Positions 8,564 through 17,784 of a stretch of 53,261 nt of DNA are shown here, one piece after another. A program made the position numbers and the translations under genes. The stretch spans positions 1 through 53,261 of the forward strand of contig JAWKHS010000029.1 in assembly GCA_041394705.1 (NCBI GenBank). The letters run 5' to 3'. Every line of letters starts with the position of its first letter. The first letter of the stretch is position 1. Origin of the DNA: Vicinamibacterales bacterium. GTDB lineage: Bacteria > Acidobacteriota > Vicinamibacteria > Vicinamibacterales > UBA2999. Under the pieces are notes generated by a model. It had not been told where the DNA came from. It saw nothing but the letters and a program-made list of their open reading frames with translations, and ran no database searches.

Positions 8564-11500
8564 TCAGGAGACGCGCCCGGCCTCGGATGGCGCCGCCGGC
8601 CCCAGCGATCGCGCCACCGCACCAGCCAGGTCGTCGCGCGCGAAAGGCTTCGCCAGGATCTCGGTCACGCCCGCCCGGGCGGCGCGGGCGCGATCCTCGT
8701 CCGTCACCCGGCCCGAGCAGAGGACGATCGCGATGGACGCGTGATCGCGGCGGATGCGCTCGGCCAGCTCGATGCCGCTCATCTTCGGCATCGCCAGGTC
8801 GCTCATCACCACGTCGTAGCGTCGGCGTGCGAGCGACTCCAGGGCTTCGACCGGTCCCGTACACCCCACGGCGTCGTAGCCCAGGCGCAGCAGCTGCTTG
8901 CACACGATGCCGACGAGTTCGGGCTCGTCGTCCACCACGAGCACCGAGGCCGCGCGAGCCGGCGCGGCCGCCCGTACCTCGGCGGGGCGGGGCGTCGATC
9001 CGGGTCGGGCCGCCGGCAGGATCACGCGAATGGTCGTGCCGCGGCCCGGCTCGCTCGCCATCTCGATGGTGCCGCCGTGCGCGGTCACGATGCCGTGCAC
9101 CACCGCCAGGCCCAGCCCCGTGCCCTCGCCCGCCGGCTTGGTCGTGAAGAACGGATCGAAGGCGCGTTCCAGCGTCGTCCGGTCCATGCCGGTGCCCGTG
9201 TCCGTCACGTTCAGTTCGACCCGCGCCGCGTCGGCCGCCTGGGCGGAGCGATGGCGCGCCAGCGCGATCGAGAGCATCCCGCCGCGTTCGCGCATGGCGT
9301 GGGCGGCATTGCCCGCCAGGTTCATCAGCACCTGGTGGATCTGCACCGAGTCGGCCTCCACCGGCGGCAGATCGTCCTCGATGTCGGCGCGGATCTCGAT
9401 CATGGCCGGGAGCGTGGACCGCAGCATCCCCACCGCTTCCTGGACGATCGGCGCCAGCGCCACGATCTCCCGCTGTTCGTCGCGTCGTCGGCTGAAGGTG
9501 AGGATCTGGCGGACGAGCGCCTCGGCGCGGCCGCTCGCCCTCGCGATCTGATCGAGGAAGGGCCTGACGGGATGATCCGCCGGCACTTCCGCGCTCGCCA
9601 GATCCGTGCTGCCCGAGATCAGGGTGAGCACGTTGTTGAAGTCGTGCGCGATGCCGCCGGCGAGCGTGCCGATGGCCTCCATCTTCTGGGCCTGCCGCAG
9701 CCGCGCTTCGAGCTCGGCGCGGGCGGCCTCGGCCCGCCGGCGCTCCGAGATGTCGCGGATGGCCGCGACCCTCCGCTCGCCGTCGCCCGTGAGCCGCGTG
9801 ACCACGACTTCGACCGGCACGAGCCCGCCCGTTCGCGAGCGGAGCGCCGTCTCGAACCGGGTCGGCCGGTCGCTCCGGGCCCGGGCGCCGGGCCCCTCGC
9901 GAGTGACCGGCGGCTGTTCGAGATCGGCCAGGGGGCGGTGCAGGAGCTCGTCGCGGTCGGACGCGACGAGCCGGCAGAACGCGTCGTTGGCCTCCAGGAT
10001 CCCGTCCGCCGCGTCCAGGACGACCATGCCGTCGCCGGCCGCCTGGAACAGCGTGTCGCTCCGTGCCGTCGCCGCCGCCAGTTCGGCCGAGCGGTCCCGG
10101 ACCTTCTGATCGAGGAGGGCCAGGGAGTCGTCGAGCCGGGCGACCATGGCCTCGAGCGTCCGCTGCAGCGCACGGACCTCCGCCGGCGCCGACGGGGGCA
10201 ACGGGGGCGTCGGCGCGCGGGGGTGACGATCGACCGACTCGGCAGCGTCGGCGAGCGCTTCGAGCGGCTGCGTGATCCAGTGCGAGACGCGGCTCGCGAC
10301 CGGCGTCGCGATGATCAGGCACGCGATGAGGGCGAGCGCCGTGAGGAAATAGAACGCCTCGAGCGGGCCCTGCATCGCCCTGACCGGACGGCGCAGGTGC
10401 ACCTGCCAGCCCAGGGTCGCCACGTCCTGCCGGGCCACCACGGCAGCCCGCCGGCCGCGGCCGGGTGTGCGCTCCTCGAGCCGGCCCGTCGGCGCGCGAT
10501 CGGTCGCGGCCGCCCATGCCGCCACATCCTCCGGGGGCAGCCCGTCCGAGCCGTACGGCCCCGCGCGTGCCAGCACGCGGCCTTCCGCGTCGAGCACCAT
10601 CACCGACGTGGTCGGGTCGTGGATGGTCTCGGCGACCCAGGCGCCGATGCGCTGGACGTCGAGGAGGCCCGCGATCACTCCGGCGAAGGCGCCCGTCGGC
10701 GTCGTGTACGGGGCGCTGACGGCCACGATCGGCGCTGGAGCCATCGTCTCGTCGAGAAAGGCCTGGCTTCGATACGCGAGTCCCGTGCGCGCCGGCTCCC
10801 GGAAGTACGGCGTGCCGGCCACGCTGCGGCCGGCCGGCCTGGCGCCTGGCGCCTGGCCGGCGACGCGGCGCGTCTCGGCGGCCACGACGCCCCGGGGCCC
10901 GGTGACCAGGAGCGTCAGGAACGCGGGTGCGCCCGCGTGGTGCGCCGTCAGCGCGCGACTCGCGCTCGCGGCATCGAACGACGTCGCCGACAGGTCGCCC
11001 GCCAGCGCGCCGACTTCACCTTCCGCGGTCGCGACGAACTCCTCCGCGCGCGAGCCGAGCACCGCGGCCTGCGCCCGGAGGTCGCGCGTGCCCTCCATCT
11101 CGAGCTGCGACAGGTACACGCGGCCGAGGCCGAGCCCGAGCGCGACCAGCGGTAGGGCCGACAGCGGCACGATCGCCCGCGCGATCTGCGATCGCAGCGG
11201 CAACGCCTCGTGCGCGTCGGGCTGCCCGGTCAGCATCGCCCGCACGCCCGGGAGCGCGAGCAGTCCCTGAGCGAGTGTGGCGGAGAGCACGCCGTTCAGG
11301 ACCTGCTTCGCCCAGTGGAGGCGCAGGCTGAACTCCAGCGGCGGCAGCGGGACCAGCGTCGAGAACACCACCAGGCCGGGCAGGGCGAAGAACGCGGTGG
11401 TGGCCAGCACCGGCGTCCACCCGCGCCGCACCAGCATGCCCACCACGAAGGCCTCGAGCGGCCACACCGCGGCGAACGCGGACGACGTGCCGGCCACCGC

Positions 11501-11752
11501 CGTGAGCGACGTGATCGCGCCCCAGACCGGGCCGAGCGCCGTGGCCGAGAGCAGCGACACGGCCTCGTCCAGGCGCAGGGGCACGCCCTCGGCGAGCGAC
11601 GGGGCGTTCAGGAGCAGCGCTCGACCGACACCGCCGAGCATCAGGGCGATGGCCAGACGGTTCACCCACGCCGCGAACGCCTTGGTGGAGAAGGTCATGT
11701 CGGGGAGCGGGCGCCGCACCTCCGCCGCATCGAACGCAGACCGACGCGTCAT
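8564..11752 (-). CDS. Hybrid sensor histidine kinase with fused C-terminal receiver
   Basis: This 1062-residue membrane protein has several N-terminal transmembrane helices (about 25-210), a Cache-like periplasmic sensor (about 215-470), another helix near 490, a HAMP-like linker, and a PAS domain (about 610-720 overlapping the linker to the kinase). A HisKA domain follows with the phosphoacceptor His703 in GGIAHDFNNVL. The HATPase has N, G1 and G2 boxes (NLAGNAAHAM, DTGTGMD, GTGLGLAVVHG). The receiver at about 930-1055 has VVDDE, the acceptor Asp985 in MSDLAMPK and the conserved Lys in LAKPF. All catalytic residues appear intact. The N-terminal multi-helix part resembles MASE-type sensory domains. 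No response-regulator gene is adjacent, so its output partner is unknown. Confidence 0.93.
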   Translation of the reverse strand: MTRRSAFDAAEVRRPLPDMTFSTKAFAAWVNRLAIALMLGGVGRALLLNAPSLAEGVPLRLDEAVSLLSATALGPVWGAITSLTAVAGTSSAFAAVWPLEAFVVGMLVRRGWTPVLATTAFFALPGLVVFSTLVPLPPLEFSLRLHWAKQVLNGVLSATLAQGLLALPGVRAMLTGQPDAHEALPLRSQIARAIVPLSALPLVALGLGLGRVYLSQLEMEGTRDLRAQAAVLGSRAEEFVATAEGEVGALAGDLSATSFDAASASRALTAHHAGAPAFLTLLVTGPRGVVAAETRRVAGQAPGARPAGRSVAGTPYFREPARTGLAYRSQAFLDETMAPAPIVAVSAPYTTPTGAFAGVIAGLLDVQRIGAWVAETIHDPTTSVMVLDAEGRVLARAGPYGSDGLPPEDVAAWAAATDRAPTGRLEERTPGRGRRAAVVARQDVATLGWQVHLRRPVRAMQGPLEAFYFLTALALIACLIIATPVASRVSHWITQPLEALADAAESVDRHPRAPTPPLPPSAPAEVRALQRTLEAMVARLDDSLALLDQKVRDRSAELAAATARSDTLFQAAGDGMVVLDAADGILEANDAFCRLVASDRDELLHRPLADLEQPPVTREGPGARARSDRPTRFETALRSRTGGLVPVEVVVTRLTGDGERRVAAIRDISERRRAEAARAELEARLRQAQKMEAIGTLAGGIAHDFNNVLTLISGSTDLASAEVPADHPVRPFLDQIARASGRAEALVRQILTFSRRRDEQREIVALAPIVQEAVGMLRSTLPAMIEIRADIEDDLPPVEADSVQIHQVLMNLAGNAAHAMRERGGMLSIALARHRSAQAADAARVELNVTDTGTGMDRTTLERAFDPFFTTKPAGEGTGLGLAVVHGIVTAHGGTIEMASEPGRGTTIRVILPAARPGSTPRPAEVRAAAPARAASVLVVDDEPELVGIVCKQLLRLGYDAVGCTGPVEALESLARRRYDVVMSDLAMPKMSGIELAERIRRDHASIAIVLCSGRVTDEDRARAARAGVTEILAKPFARDDLAGAVARSLGPAAPSEAGRVS

Positions 11753-11895
11753 CGACGTTATCGGCCGGCAGACCCAGGCCCTTGAGCCAGGGACCGGGCC
11801 ATGATAGCCAGGGAGCGCGCCGCGTCGCTACCCCGGTCGCGGCGAGCGTCGAGCCAGCCCCGCCGGACGGGCGCCGGGCCGGGCCCGATCGCAGG

Positions 11896-11901
11896 TAGCA
11901 T
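11896..11901 (+). promoter_or_regulatory. -10 box TAGCAT for the CpRD-cytochrome lipoprotein gene
   Basis: TAGCAT is followed after about 10 nt by GGGGAGGG and then the ATG at 11927, giving a leader of about 20 nt. No strong -35 hexamer is seen. Confidence 0.4.
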
Positions 11902-11926
11902 GCCGCAGAGCGGGGAGGGCATGGTC

Positions 11927-14074
11927 ATGGCTCGTGGTCGAGTGTCCCGGCTGGGAGCAGCGGTGCTGGTGGCGGCGTGCGGGTGGGCCTGCGGCGGCGG
12001 TGCCGCCGACCGGGCGGCGCGCGAGGTCGCGATCGACGCCGATGACATCGGCGGCGTGGTGACGGGACCGTCGGGTCCCGAGGCCGGCGTGTGGGTGATC
12101 GCCGAGACCCGCGACCTGCCCGTCCGTTACATCAAGAGCGTGGTCAGCGACGACCAGGGCCGGTTCGTCGTGCCCGACCTGCCGCCCGCCACGTACCAGG
12201 TGTGGGCGCGCGGCTACGGCCTGGTGGACAGCGACAAGGCGACCGCCTCACCCGGCCAGCATCTGGCCATCACCGCGAAGGTCGCGCCGAGCCCGGCGGC
12301 GGCCGCCCACTACTACCCGGCCATCTACTGGTACTCGATGCTCTCGATTCCGGCGGACGATCAGTTCGGTGGCCGCGGGCCGATTCCGGCGCGGCTCTCA
12401 CGGGCGCAGTGGGTGAGCGCGATGAAGAACACGGGGTGCATCGGTTGCCACCAGCTGGGACAGCTCTCGACGCGGACGATCCCGCCGTCGCTCGGCACAT
12501 TCGCCACCGGGGCCGACGCCTGGCGGCGACGCGTCCGGTCGGGTCAGGCCGGGCAGCTCATGTCCGGCCAGCTGAACAACCTGGGCGACGTGGCCTACGA
12601 GCGCTACGGCGACTGGACCGACCGAGTCGCCAAGGGCGAGCTCCCGTTCGCCACCCCGCCGCGGCCGGAGGGCGTCGAGCGCAACATCGTCGTCACGCTG
12701 CGCGACTGGATGAACGAGAAGCAGTACCTGCACGACCTCATCGCCAGCGACCGCCGCAACCCGACAGTGAACGCCAACGGGCCGCTGTTCGGGTCGCCAG
12801 AGTACAGCTCGGACGACCTGCCCATCCTCGATCCGGTGAAGAACACGGCGACGACGTTCCACGCGCCCGTGCGCGACCCGGAGATGCCGCTGAACCTCGG
12901 GCCCGGGCACGCGGCGGCGCTCGACGTGCTGGATCCCTCGCCGTACTGGGGTGACGAGCGGCTGTGGGAGACGCGCGTCAACAACCACAACTCGATGTTC
13001 GGGGGCGACGGCCGGCTGTGGCTGGCGGCGTCGGTGCGCGGGAACGACAACCCCGCGTGGTGCCGCGCCGGCTCGGATCACCCCTCGGCGAAGGCGTTCC
13101 CGCTGGACCGCGCCATCCGGCACCTGGCCGTGCTCGATCCCCGGACCATGCAGTACTCGTTCGCCGAGACGTGCTTCTCCACGCACCACCTGCAGTTCGG
13201 CTACGACGACCACGACACGATCTGGACGAGCGGCGGCGGACAGGTGGTGGGGTGGTTCGACACGAAGACGTTCGCCGAGACGGGCGACGCGGCGAAGGCG
13301 CAGGGGTGGACCGCGCTCGTCCTCGACACCAACGGCAACGGCCGGCGCGACGCCTACGTCGAGCCGAACCAGCCGCCGGATCGGACGAAGGACACGCGCA
13401 TCGTGGCGCCGTTCTACGCGGTGATGCCGAGTCCCGTGGACGGCTCCGTCTGGGGCGCGGTGATGGGCGTGCCGGGCGCCGTCGTCCGGGTGGCGCCCGG
13501 CGCCAACCCGCCGTCCACGGCGCTGGCCGAGATCTACCGCGTGCCCATGCCCGGCTTCGGCGTGCGCGGCGGCGACATCGACAGCCAGGGCGTCGTGTGG
13601 GTCTCGCTCGGCAGCGGGCACATCGGCAGTTTCGATCGGCGCAAGTGCACGGCGCCCCTGAACGGACCGGCGGCCACCGGCGACCACTGCCCGGAGGGCT
13701 GGTCCTTCCACCAGTACCCCGGCCCCGGCTTCCGCGGCCTCGGCGAGAACAGCGCCGAGTCGAGCTACTACTCGTGGGTGGACCAGCACGACACGTTCGG
13801 CCTGGGGAAGGACGTGCCGATGTCCACGGGCAACCTGAACGACGGGCTCATCGCGTACGCCGGCGGCCGCATGGTGGTCCTGCGGGTGCCGTACCCGCTC
13901 GGGTTCTACGCGAAGGGCTTCGACGGCCGCATCGACGATCCCAACGCCGGCTGGAAGGGCCGGGGGCTCTGGGCGGCCAACGGCGACAGGACGCCGTGGC
14001 TCATCGAGGGCGGGAAGGGCACGAAGCCGCTTGCCGCCCACTTCCAGCTTCGTCCGGACCCGCTGGCGAAGTGA
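11927..14074 (+). CDS. Lipoprotein with CpRD domain, single-heme cytochrome motif and beta-propeller
   Basis: The 715-residue product begins with a lipoprotein signal peptide (LVAAC or WACGGG lipobox). Residues about 32-115 form a CpRD domain (GGVVTGPSGPEAGVWVIAE, DDQGRFVVPDLPPATYQVW). A c-type heme motif, Cys171-Ile-Gly-Cys174-His175, follows. The C-terminal 450 residues look like a propeller of the SMP-30 / virginiamycin-lyase type, with VRGGDIDSQGVVWVSLGSGHIGSFDR and repeated DxNGNGxxD and WxS blades. Such proteins are common in acidobacteria and are annotated only by the CpRD domain; a periplasmic redox enzyme role is an inference. The ATG at 11927 is preferred to 11921 for spacing to GGGGAGGG. 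Confidence 0.82.
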   Translation: MARGRVSRLGAAVLVAACGWACGGGAADRAAREVAIDADDIGGVVTGPSGPEAGVWVIAETRDLPVRYIKSVVSDDQGRFVVPDLPPATYQVWARGYGLVDSDKATASPGQHLAITAKVAPSPAAAAHYYPAIYWYSMLSIPADDQFGGRGPIPARLSRAQWVSAMKNTGCIGCHQLGQLSTRTIPPSLGTFATGADAWRRRVRSGQAGQLMSGQLNNLGDVAYERYGDWTDRVAKGELPFATPPRPEGVERNIVVTLRDWMNEKQYLHDLIASDRRNPTVNANGPLFGSPEYSSDDLPILDPVKNTATTFHAPVRDPEMPLNLGPGHAAALDVLDPSPYWGDERLWETRVNNHNSMFGGDGRLWLAASVRGNDNPAWCRAGSDHPSAKAFPLDRAIRHLAVLDPRTMQYSFAETCFSTHHLQFGYDDHDTIWTSGGGQVVGWFDTKTFAETGDAAKAQGWTALVLDTNGNGRRDAYVEPNQPPDRTKDTRIVAPFYAVMPSPVDGSVWGAVMGVPGAVVRVAPGANPPSTALAEIYRVPMPGFGVRGGDIDSQGVVWVSLGSGHIGSFDRRKCTAPLNGPAATGDHCPEGWSFHQYPGPGFRGLGENSAESSYYSWVDQHDTFGLGKDVPMSTGNLNDGLIAYAGGRMVVLRVPYPLGFYAKGFDGRIDDPNAGWKGRGLWAANGDRTPWLIEGGKGTKPLAAHFQLRPDPLAK

Positions 14075-14302
14075 TGCGCCGTTGCGACGTCCGGTCACGC
14101 ACCGCGCCTGCCTCCACGCCACCGAACGCGAGACGGCCACGACGATCTCCCTCACGCTCGCCACGACGAACCCGCCGGCGCTCGCCCAGCCCGGCGTGAT
14201 GACGGCGATCGGCGCGGCCGCCGACCCGGCGGGACTGGTCGCCCGCAGGCTGCCCAGCGGGGTCGCGCGCCGGACGCCCGACCAGTCGGCCGCGCGTGCG
14301 CG

Positions 14303-16045
14303 CTACCGCGCGCGGGCTGGAGTGATCGGCAGCAGCCCCCGCTCGACGAGCACCGGCGGCGTCCGGAGGTGGGTGGCCCGCTCCCAGGCCGACGCCACGC
14401 CGAGGAGGTCGGCGTCCGTCCACGGCCGTCCCGAGAACTCCAGGCCGAAGGGCAGACCGCTCGCGTAGACGCCGGCGGGGACCACCACGGCGGGGACGCC
14501 GATCATGTTCACCCAGCTGGTCGCCGAGTGCGGGCCCTCGCTGAGGCGGCCGTCCTGCGGCATGGTCTCGTCGGGCGGCGGAATCTGGATGGCCGGATAC
14601 ACGTAGCCGTCGAGCTGCAGCCTGTCGAGCGGCTCGAGGTACGCCGCGAGCGTGGCGCGTCGCGGCGCGTGGTAGCGGCGCTCCGCGTCCGGATCGCGCG
14701 CCAGCACCCGCTGCTCGACGGTCACCCCGCCGAGCCGCCGGAAGCCGTCCTCGGTGCCGACGGACGAGGTGTACAGCGGCGCGCCGACCGCCGCCTGGTA
14801 CTCCTCGGACGAGTGATACTCCGCGGGCCCGAAGCCCGCCAGGAACTGGTCGGTGCCGTCTTTCATGTACGCGTACGTGGCCACACGGCTGGCCGTGCGC
14901 GCGAAGGCGGCCGGCAGCACGGTGTCGTCGATGACGACCTCGGCGCCCGCCGTCCGCAGCGCCTCGAGGGCCTTCATGAACATCTCGCGCGTCTCGGGCG
15001 CCAGCGGCATGTCGGCCCCGTGGCGGATGGCCTCCGCCGCGCGATCGGGGACGTCCACGGGAATCCCGTGGAAGGGCACGCCTTCGCCGGCGAGGATGAA
15101 GGCCGGCACGGCGAACCGCTTGCCTGTCAGGGTCGCGGCGTCGAGGGCGGCCGCGTCGGGCAACTGCCGGGCCGCTGCCGGCACGCCCGCGGTGCGCGGA
15201 TCGAGCGGGTCTTCTCCAGCCATGACCTGCAGCGCGATTGCGGCATCGGCCGCCGTGCGCGCGATGGGTCCGGTGTTGTCGAGGAGCCAGTCGAGGGGCG
15301 CGATCCCGGCGATGCTGACGAGCCCGCGCGTGGGGAAGACGCCGACGAGGGCGCTCGTCGCCGCCGGCATGCGGATCGAGTTCCCCGTATCGGTGCCGTT
15401 GCCCAGCACCGCGAAGTTCGCGGCGACGGCCGTCACGGTCCCGCCCGAGGATCCACCCGGCGAGAAGCGGACGTCGTAGGCGTTCCCGGTCCGCCCGAAC
15501 GACGTGCCCCGATTGGTGTCGCTGTTGGCGAGATCGGGCATGTTCGTGTGCCCCAGGATCACGGCGCCGGCCGCCTTGAACTTCGCCACGATCGGCGCGT
15601 CCTTCGGGGCCACGAGCTCGTGGCCGGGCAGCCGGAATCCCTGCCAGCCCGCCGTCGTGATGGTGCCGGCGATGCTCGTGTTGGCCTTGATCACGATCGG
15701 CACCCCCCACAGCGCCCCCATCGCGGCGATGGGCCCGCCCTGCGAGAGCTCGGCGTCGATCGCCGCGGCCCGCGCCAGCGCGTCCTCGCGGAACAGCGTC
15801 TCGATGGCGCCGTAGACGGCGTTGTAGCGATCGATGCGGTCGAGGTGCCACTGCACGACCTGCGTCACCGTGTACCGCTTCTCCTCGTACAGGCGGTGGA
15901 GACCGGCCACCGTCACGTCCAGGAGGTCGCGGTCGATCGCGGCCGCCGGCGCCCTGCCAGTGGCGGGCGGCGGAGGCGGCGGCGCCTGACAGGCGGTGGC
16001 CAGCGTGGCGGCGAGAAGGGCGGTGACGAGTCCGGCTCGGGACAT
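14303..16045 (-). CDS. Amidase signature family hydrolase, lipoprotein
   Basis: The 580-residue enzyme carries a lipoprotein signal (LAATLATAC, then a proline run) and a full amidase-signature domain. The catalytic Ser-cisSer-Lys triad is visible: Lys120 in IVIKAN, Ser199 in SPGGSSGG, and nucleophile Ser223 in GTDTGNSIRMPAA, with the 24-residue spacing known from FAAH. The usual Gly before the nucleophile is Asn (GNS instead of GGS). The family hydrolyses carboxamides; substrate unknown. It is periplasmic, probably anchored to a membrane. The start at 16045 is chosen from the signal peptide, with a possible GACAAT box 6 nt upstream. A 228-bp gap on its downstream side, up to the cytochrome lipoprotein gene, holds nothing I recognise. 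Confidence 0.9.
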   Translation of the reverse strand: MSRAGLVTALLAATLATACQAPPPPPPATGRAPAAAIDRDLLDVTVAGLHRLYEEKRYTVTQVVQWHLDRIDRYNAVYGAIETLFREDALARAAAIDAELSQGGPIAAMGALWGVPIVIKANTSIAGTITTAGWQGFRLPGHELVAPKDAPIVAKFKAAGAVILGHTNMPDLANSDTNRGTSFGRTGNAYDVRFSPGGSSGGTVTAVAANFAVLGNGTDTGNSIRMPAATSALVGVFPTRGLVSIAGIAPLDWLLDNTGPIARTAADAAIALQVMAGEDPLDPRTAGVPAAARQLPDAAALDAATLTGKRFAVPAFILAGEGVPFHGIPVDVPDRAAEAIRHGADMPLAPETREMFMKALEALRTAGAEVVIDDTVLPAAFARTASRVATYAYMKDGTDQFLAGFGPAEYHSSEEYQAAVGAPLYTSSVGTEDGFRRLGGVTVEQRVLARDPDAERRYHAPRRATLAAYLEPLDRLQLDGYVYPAIQIPPPDETMPQDGRLSEGPHSATSWVNMIGVPAVVVPAGVYASGLPFGLEFSGRPWTDADLLGVASAWERATHLRTPPVLVERGLLPITPARAR

Positions 16046-16120
16046 CGGGTGATTGTCCTCGATGCGCCGGCCTCCGCGATCGTTCCTGGTCGGCGGTCCA
16101 ACGCGCGGCGCTCGTCCGGC

Positions 16121-16148
16121 CCCGAAACCCCGGGCCCCGGGCCCCGGC
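16121..16148. repeat. Heptamer tandem repeat between amidase and ilvC
   Basis: Four consecutive 7-bp units: CCCGAAA, CCCCGGG, CCCCGGG, CCCCGGC. It starts immediately after the ilvC stop codon (minus strand) and resembles the arrays at 52886 and 53015. Confidence 0.55.
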
Positions 16149-16149
16149 A

Positions 16150-17181
16150 TTATCCCACCGGCTGCCGCTGGTCCTCGGGCTTGACGGTCACGGGATTCAG
16201 GAACGGCATCATCGCCCTGAGCTCCGCGCCCACCTTCTCGATGAGGAGCTGCTGCTCGGCCACGCGCGTCGCCGTGAACGACGGCCGGCCCGCCTTGTGC
16301 TCGTCCATCCACAGCGTGGCGTAGCGCCCGCTCCGGATGTCGTCGAGCATGCGCTTCATCTCGGCGCGCGTCTCGGCCGTCACCACGCGCGGCCCACCGG
16401 TGTAGTCGCCGTGCTCGGCCGTGTCGCTCACCGAGTAGCGCATGTAGTTCAGGCCCCCGCGGTACATGAGGTCCACGATGAGCTTCAGTTCGTGCATGCA
16501 CTCGAAGTAGGCGATTTCGGGCTGGTACCCGGCCTCGACCAGCGTGTCGAACGCCGCCTTCACGAGCGCGCTCGTGCCGCCGCAGAGCACCGACTGCTCG
16601 CCGAACAGGTCCGTCTCGGTCTCCTCGGCAAAGGTGGTCTCGAGCACTCCAGCCCGCGTCACGCCGATGGCCTTGGCGTAGGAGAGCGTCAGCTCGCGGG
16701 CGTGGCCCGTCGGGTCCTGGTGGATGGCGAAGAGCGCGGGCGTGCCCGCGCCCTCTTCGTACAGCTCCCGGACGCGATGGCCCGGCGATTTCGGCGCCAC
16801 CATGGCGACGTCCACGTTCGCCGGCGGTGTGATGATGCCGAAGCGGATGTTGAACCCGTGCGCGAACATCAGCATCTTGCCCGCGGTGAGGTGCGGCGCG
16901 ATGTCCCTGGCGTAGATCTCGCCCTGCGTCGTATCCGGGATGAGCATCATGATCACGTCGGCCTCGGCCGCCGCGTCCGCGATGGACACGGCGCGCAGGC
17001 CGGCCGCGCGAGCCTTGTCCGCCGACGCGCTCCGGGCATGGAGGCCGACGCGGACGTCCACGCCGCTGTCGTGCAGGTTCAGCGCGTGCGCGTGGCCCTG
17101 CGAGCCGTAGCCGATGACGGCGACTTTCTTGGCCCGGATCGGCGCGAGGTCGGCGTCCTTGTCGTAGTAGATGGTGGCCAT
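16150..17181 (-). CDS. ilvC: Ketol-acid reductoisomerase (NADP-type, class I)
   Basis: This 343-residue enzyme converts acetolactate or acetohydroxybutyrate to the dihydroxy acids of the valine and isoleucine pathway, using Mg2+ and NAD(P)H. The Rossmann motif is GYGSQGHAHALNL (about 24-36), followed by the cofactor-specificity loop GLHARSASADKA, whose two serines and Arg suggest NADPH. Metal-binding acidic segments are ETETDLFGEQ and YFECMHELKLIVDLMYRGG. The length is right for class I. It is the last gene of the ilvB-ilvN-ilvC operon, 51 bp after ilvN; GGAG lies 11 nt before its ATG. Confidence 0.98.
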   Translation of the reverse strand: MATIYYDKDADLAPIRAKKVAVIGYGSQGHAHALNLHDSGVDVRVGLHARSASADKARAAGLRAVSIADAAAEADVIMMLIPDTTQGEIYARDIAPHLTAGKMLMFAHGFNIRFGIITPPANVDVAMVAPKSPGHRVRELYEEGAGTPALFAIHQDPTGHARELTLSYAKAIGVTRAGVLETTFAEETETDLFGEQSVLCGGTSALVKAAFDTLVEAGYQPEIAYFECMHELKLIVDLMYRGGLNYMRYSVSDTAEHGDYTGGPRVVTAETRAEMKRMLDDIRSGRYATLWMDEHKAGRPSFTATRVAEQQLLIEKVGAELRAMMPFLNPVTVKPEDQRQPVG

Positions 17182-17232
17182 GCGGAACGGATCTCCAGAA
17201 GGGCGGGCGGGGCGGCGCCTCCGCCGGCGGTG

Positions 17233-17784
17233 TTACACGGAATACGCCAGGTCCTGAGGCTCGACGTCGGCCGCGCCGGGCCCGGCGGCCTGGGTCCCGT
17301 CGGCCGCCGCGGCCGCGCCGCGCGCCATGGCAAGGGTGCCCGTCCTGGCCATCTCGAGGACGCCGTAGGGTTCGAGCACCTCGAGGAGCTTGTCCAGCTT
17401 CGCCTCGCCGCCCGTGATCTCCAGGACGAGCGAGTCGTGCGACACGTCGATCACGCGCGCCCGGAACACGTCGGCGAGCTGGAAGAGCTCCGGCCGCGTC
17501 TGCGCCGTCGTCGCCACCTTCACCATGGCGAGCTCGCGCGTCACGGCCGGCCGCACGCTCACGTTGTCGACGCGCAGGACGTTGACGAGCTTGTACAGGT
17601 GCGCCTGCACGTGGTGGGCGCCTTCGTCGTCGGTGTCGACGACGATCGTCATCCGCGAGACGCCAGGCGTTTCGGTGTGGCCGACCGTCAGCGACTCGAT
17701 GTTGTAGGCGCGGCGCCTGAAGAGCGAGGCGACGCGGGTCAGGACGCCGGGCTTGTTCTCGACGTGCACGACGAAGGTCGTCAT
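17233..17784 (-). CDS. ilvN: Acetolactate synthase small (regulatory) subunit
   Basis: The 183-residue product starts MTTFVVHVENKPGVLTRVASLF, an ACT domain (about 3-75), followed by the ALS small-subunit C-terminal domain (to about 155). The ACT domain binds valine and gives feedback control of the IlvB catalytic subunit. The last 25 residues are an Ala/Gly-rich tail longer than usual. Its ATG overlaps the ilvB stop codon in an ATGA arrangement (17781-17784), so the two subunits are translationally coupled. Confidence 0.97.
   Translation of the reverse strand: MTTFVVHVENKPGVLTRVASLFRRRAYNIESLTVGHTETPGVSRMTIVVDTDDEGAHHVQAHLYKLVNVLRVDNVSVRPAVTRELAMVKVATTAQTRPELFQLADVFRARVIDVSHDSLVLEITGGEAKLDKLLEVLEPYGVLEMARTGTLAMARGAAAAADGTQAAGPGAADVEPQDLAYSV

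Noticed and set aside
7356..10517. Very long open frame on the minus strand across the oxidoreductase gene and much of the histidine kinase
   Set aside because: Its translation is Arg/Gly/Pro-rich without domains, and it is the shadow of two real genes in a high-GC genome.
14075..14302. Possible small gene in the 228-bp gap between the cytochrome lipoprotein and amidase genes
   Set aside because: Open frames there lack ribosome binding sites and continue as shadows of the amidase gene.
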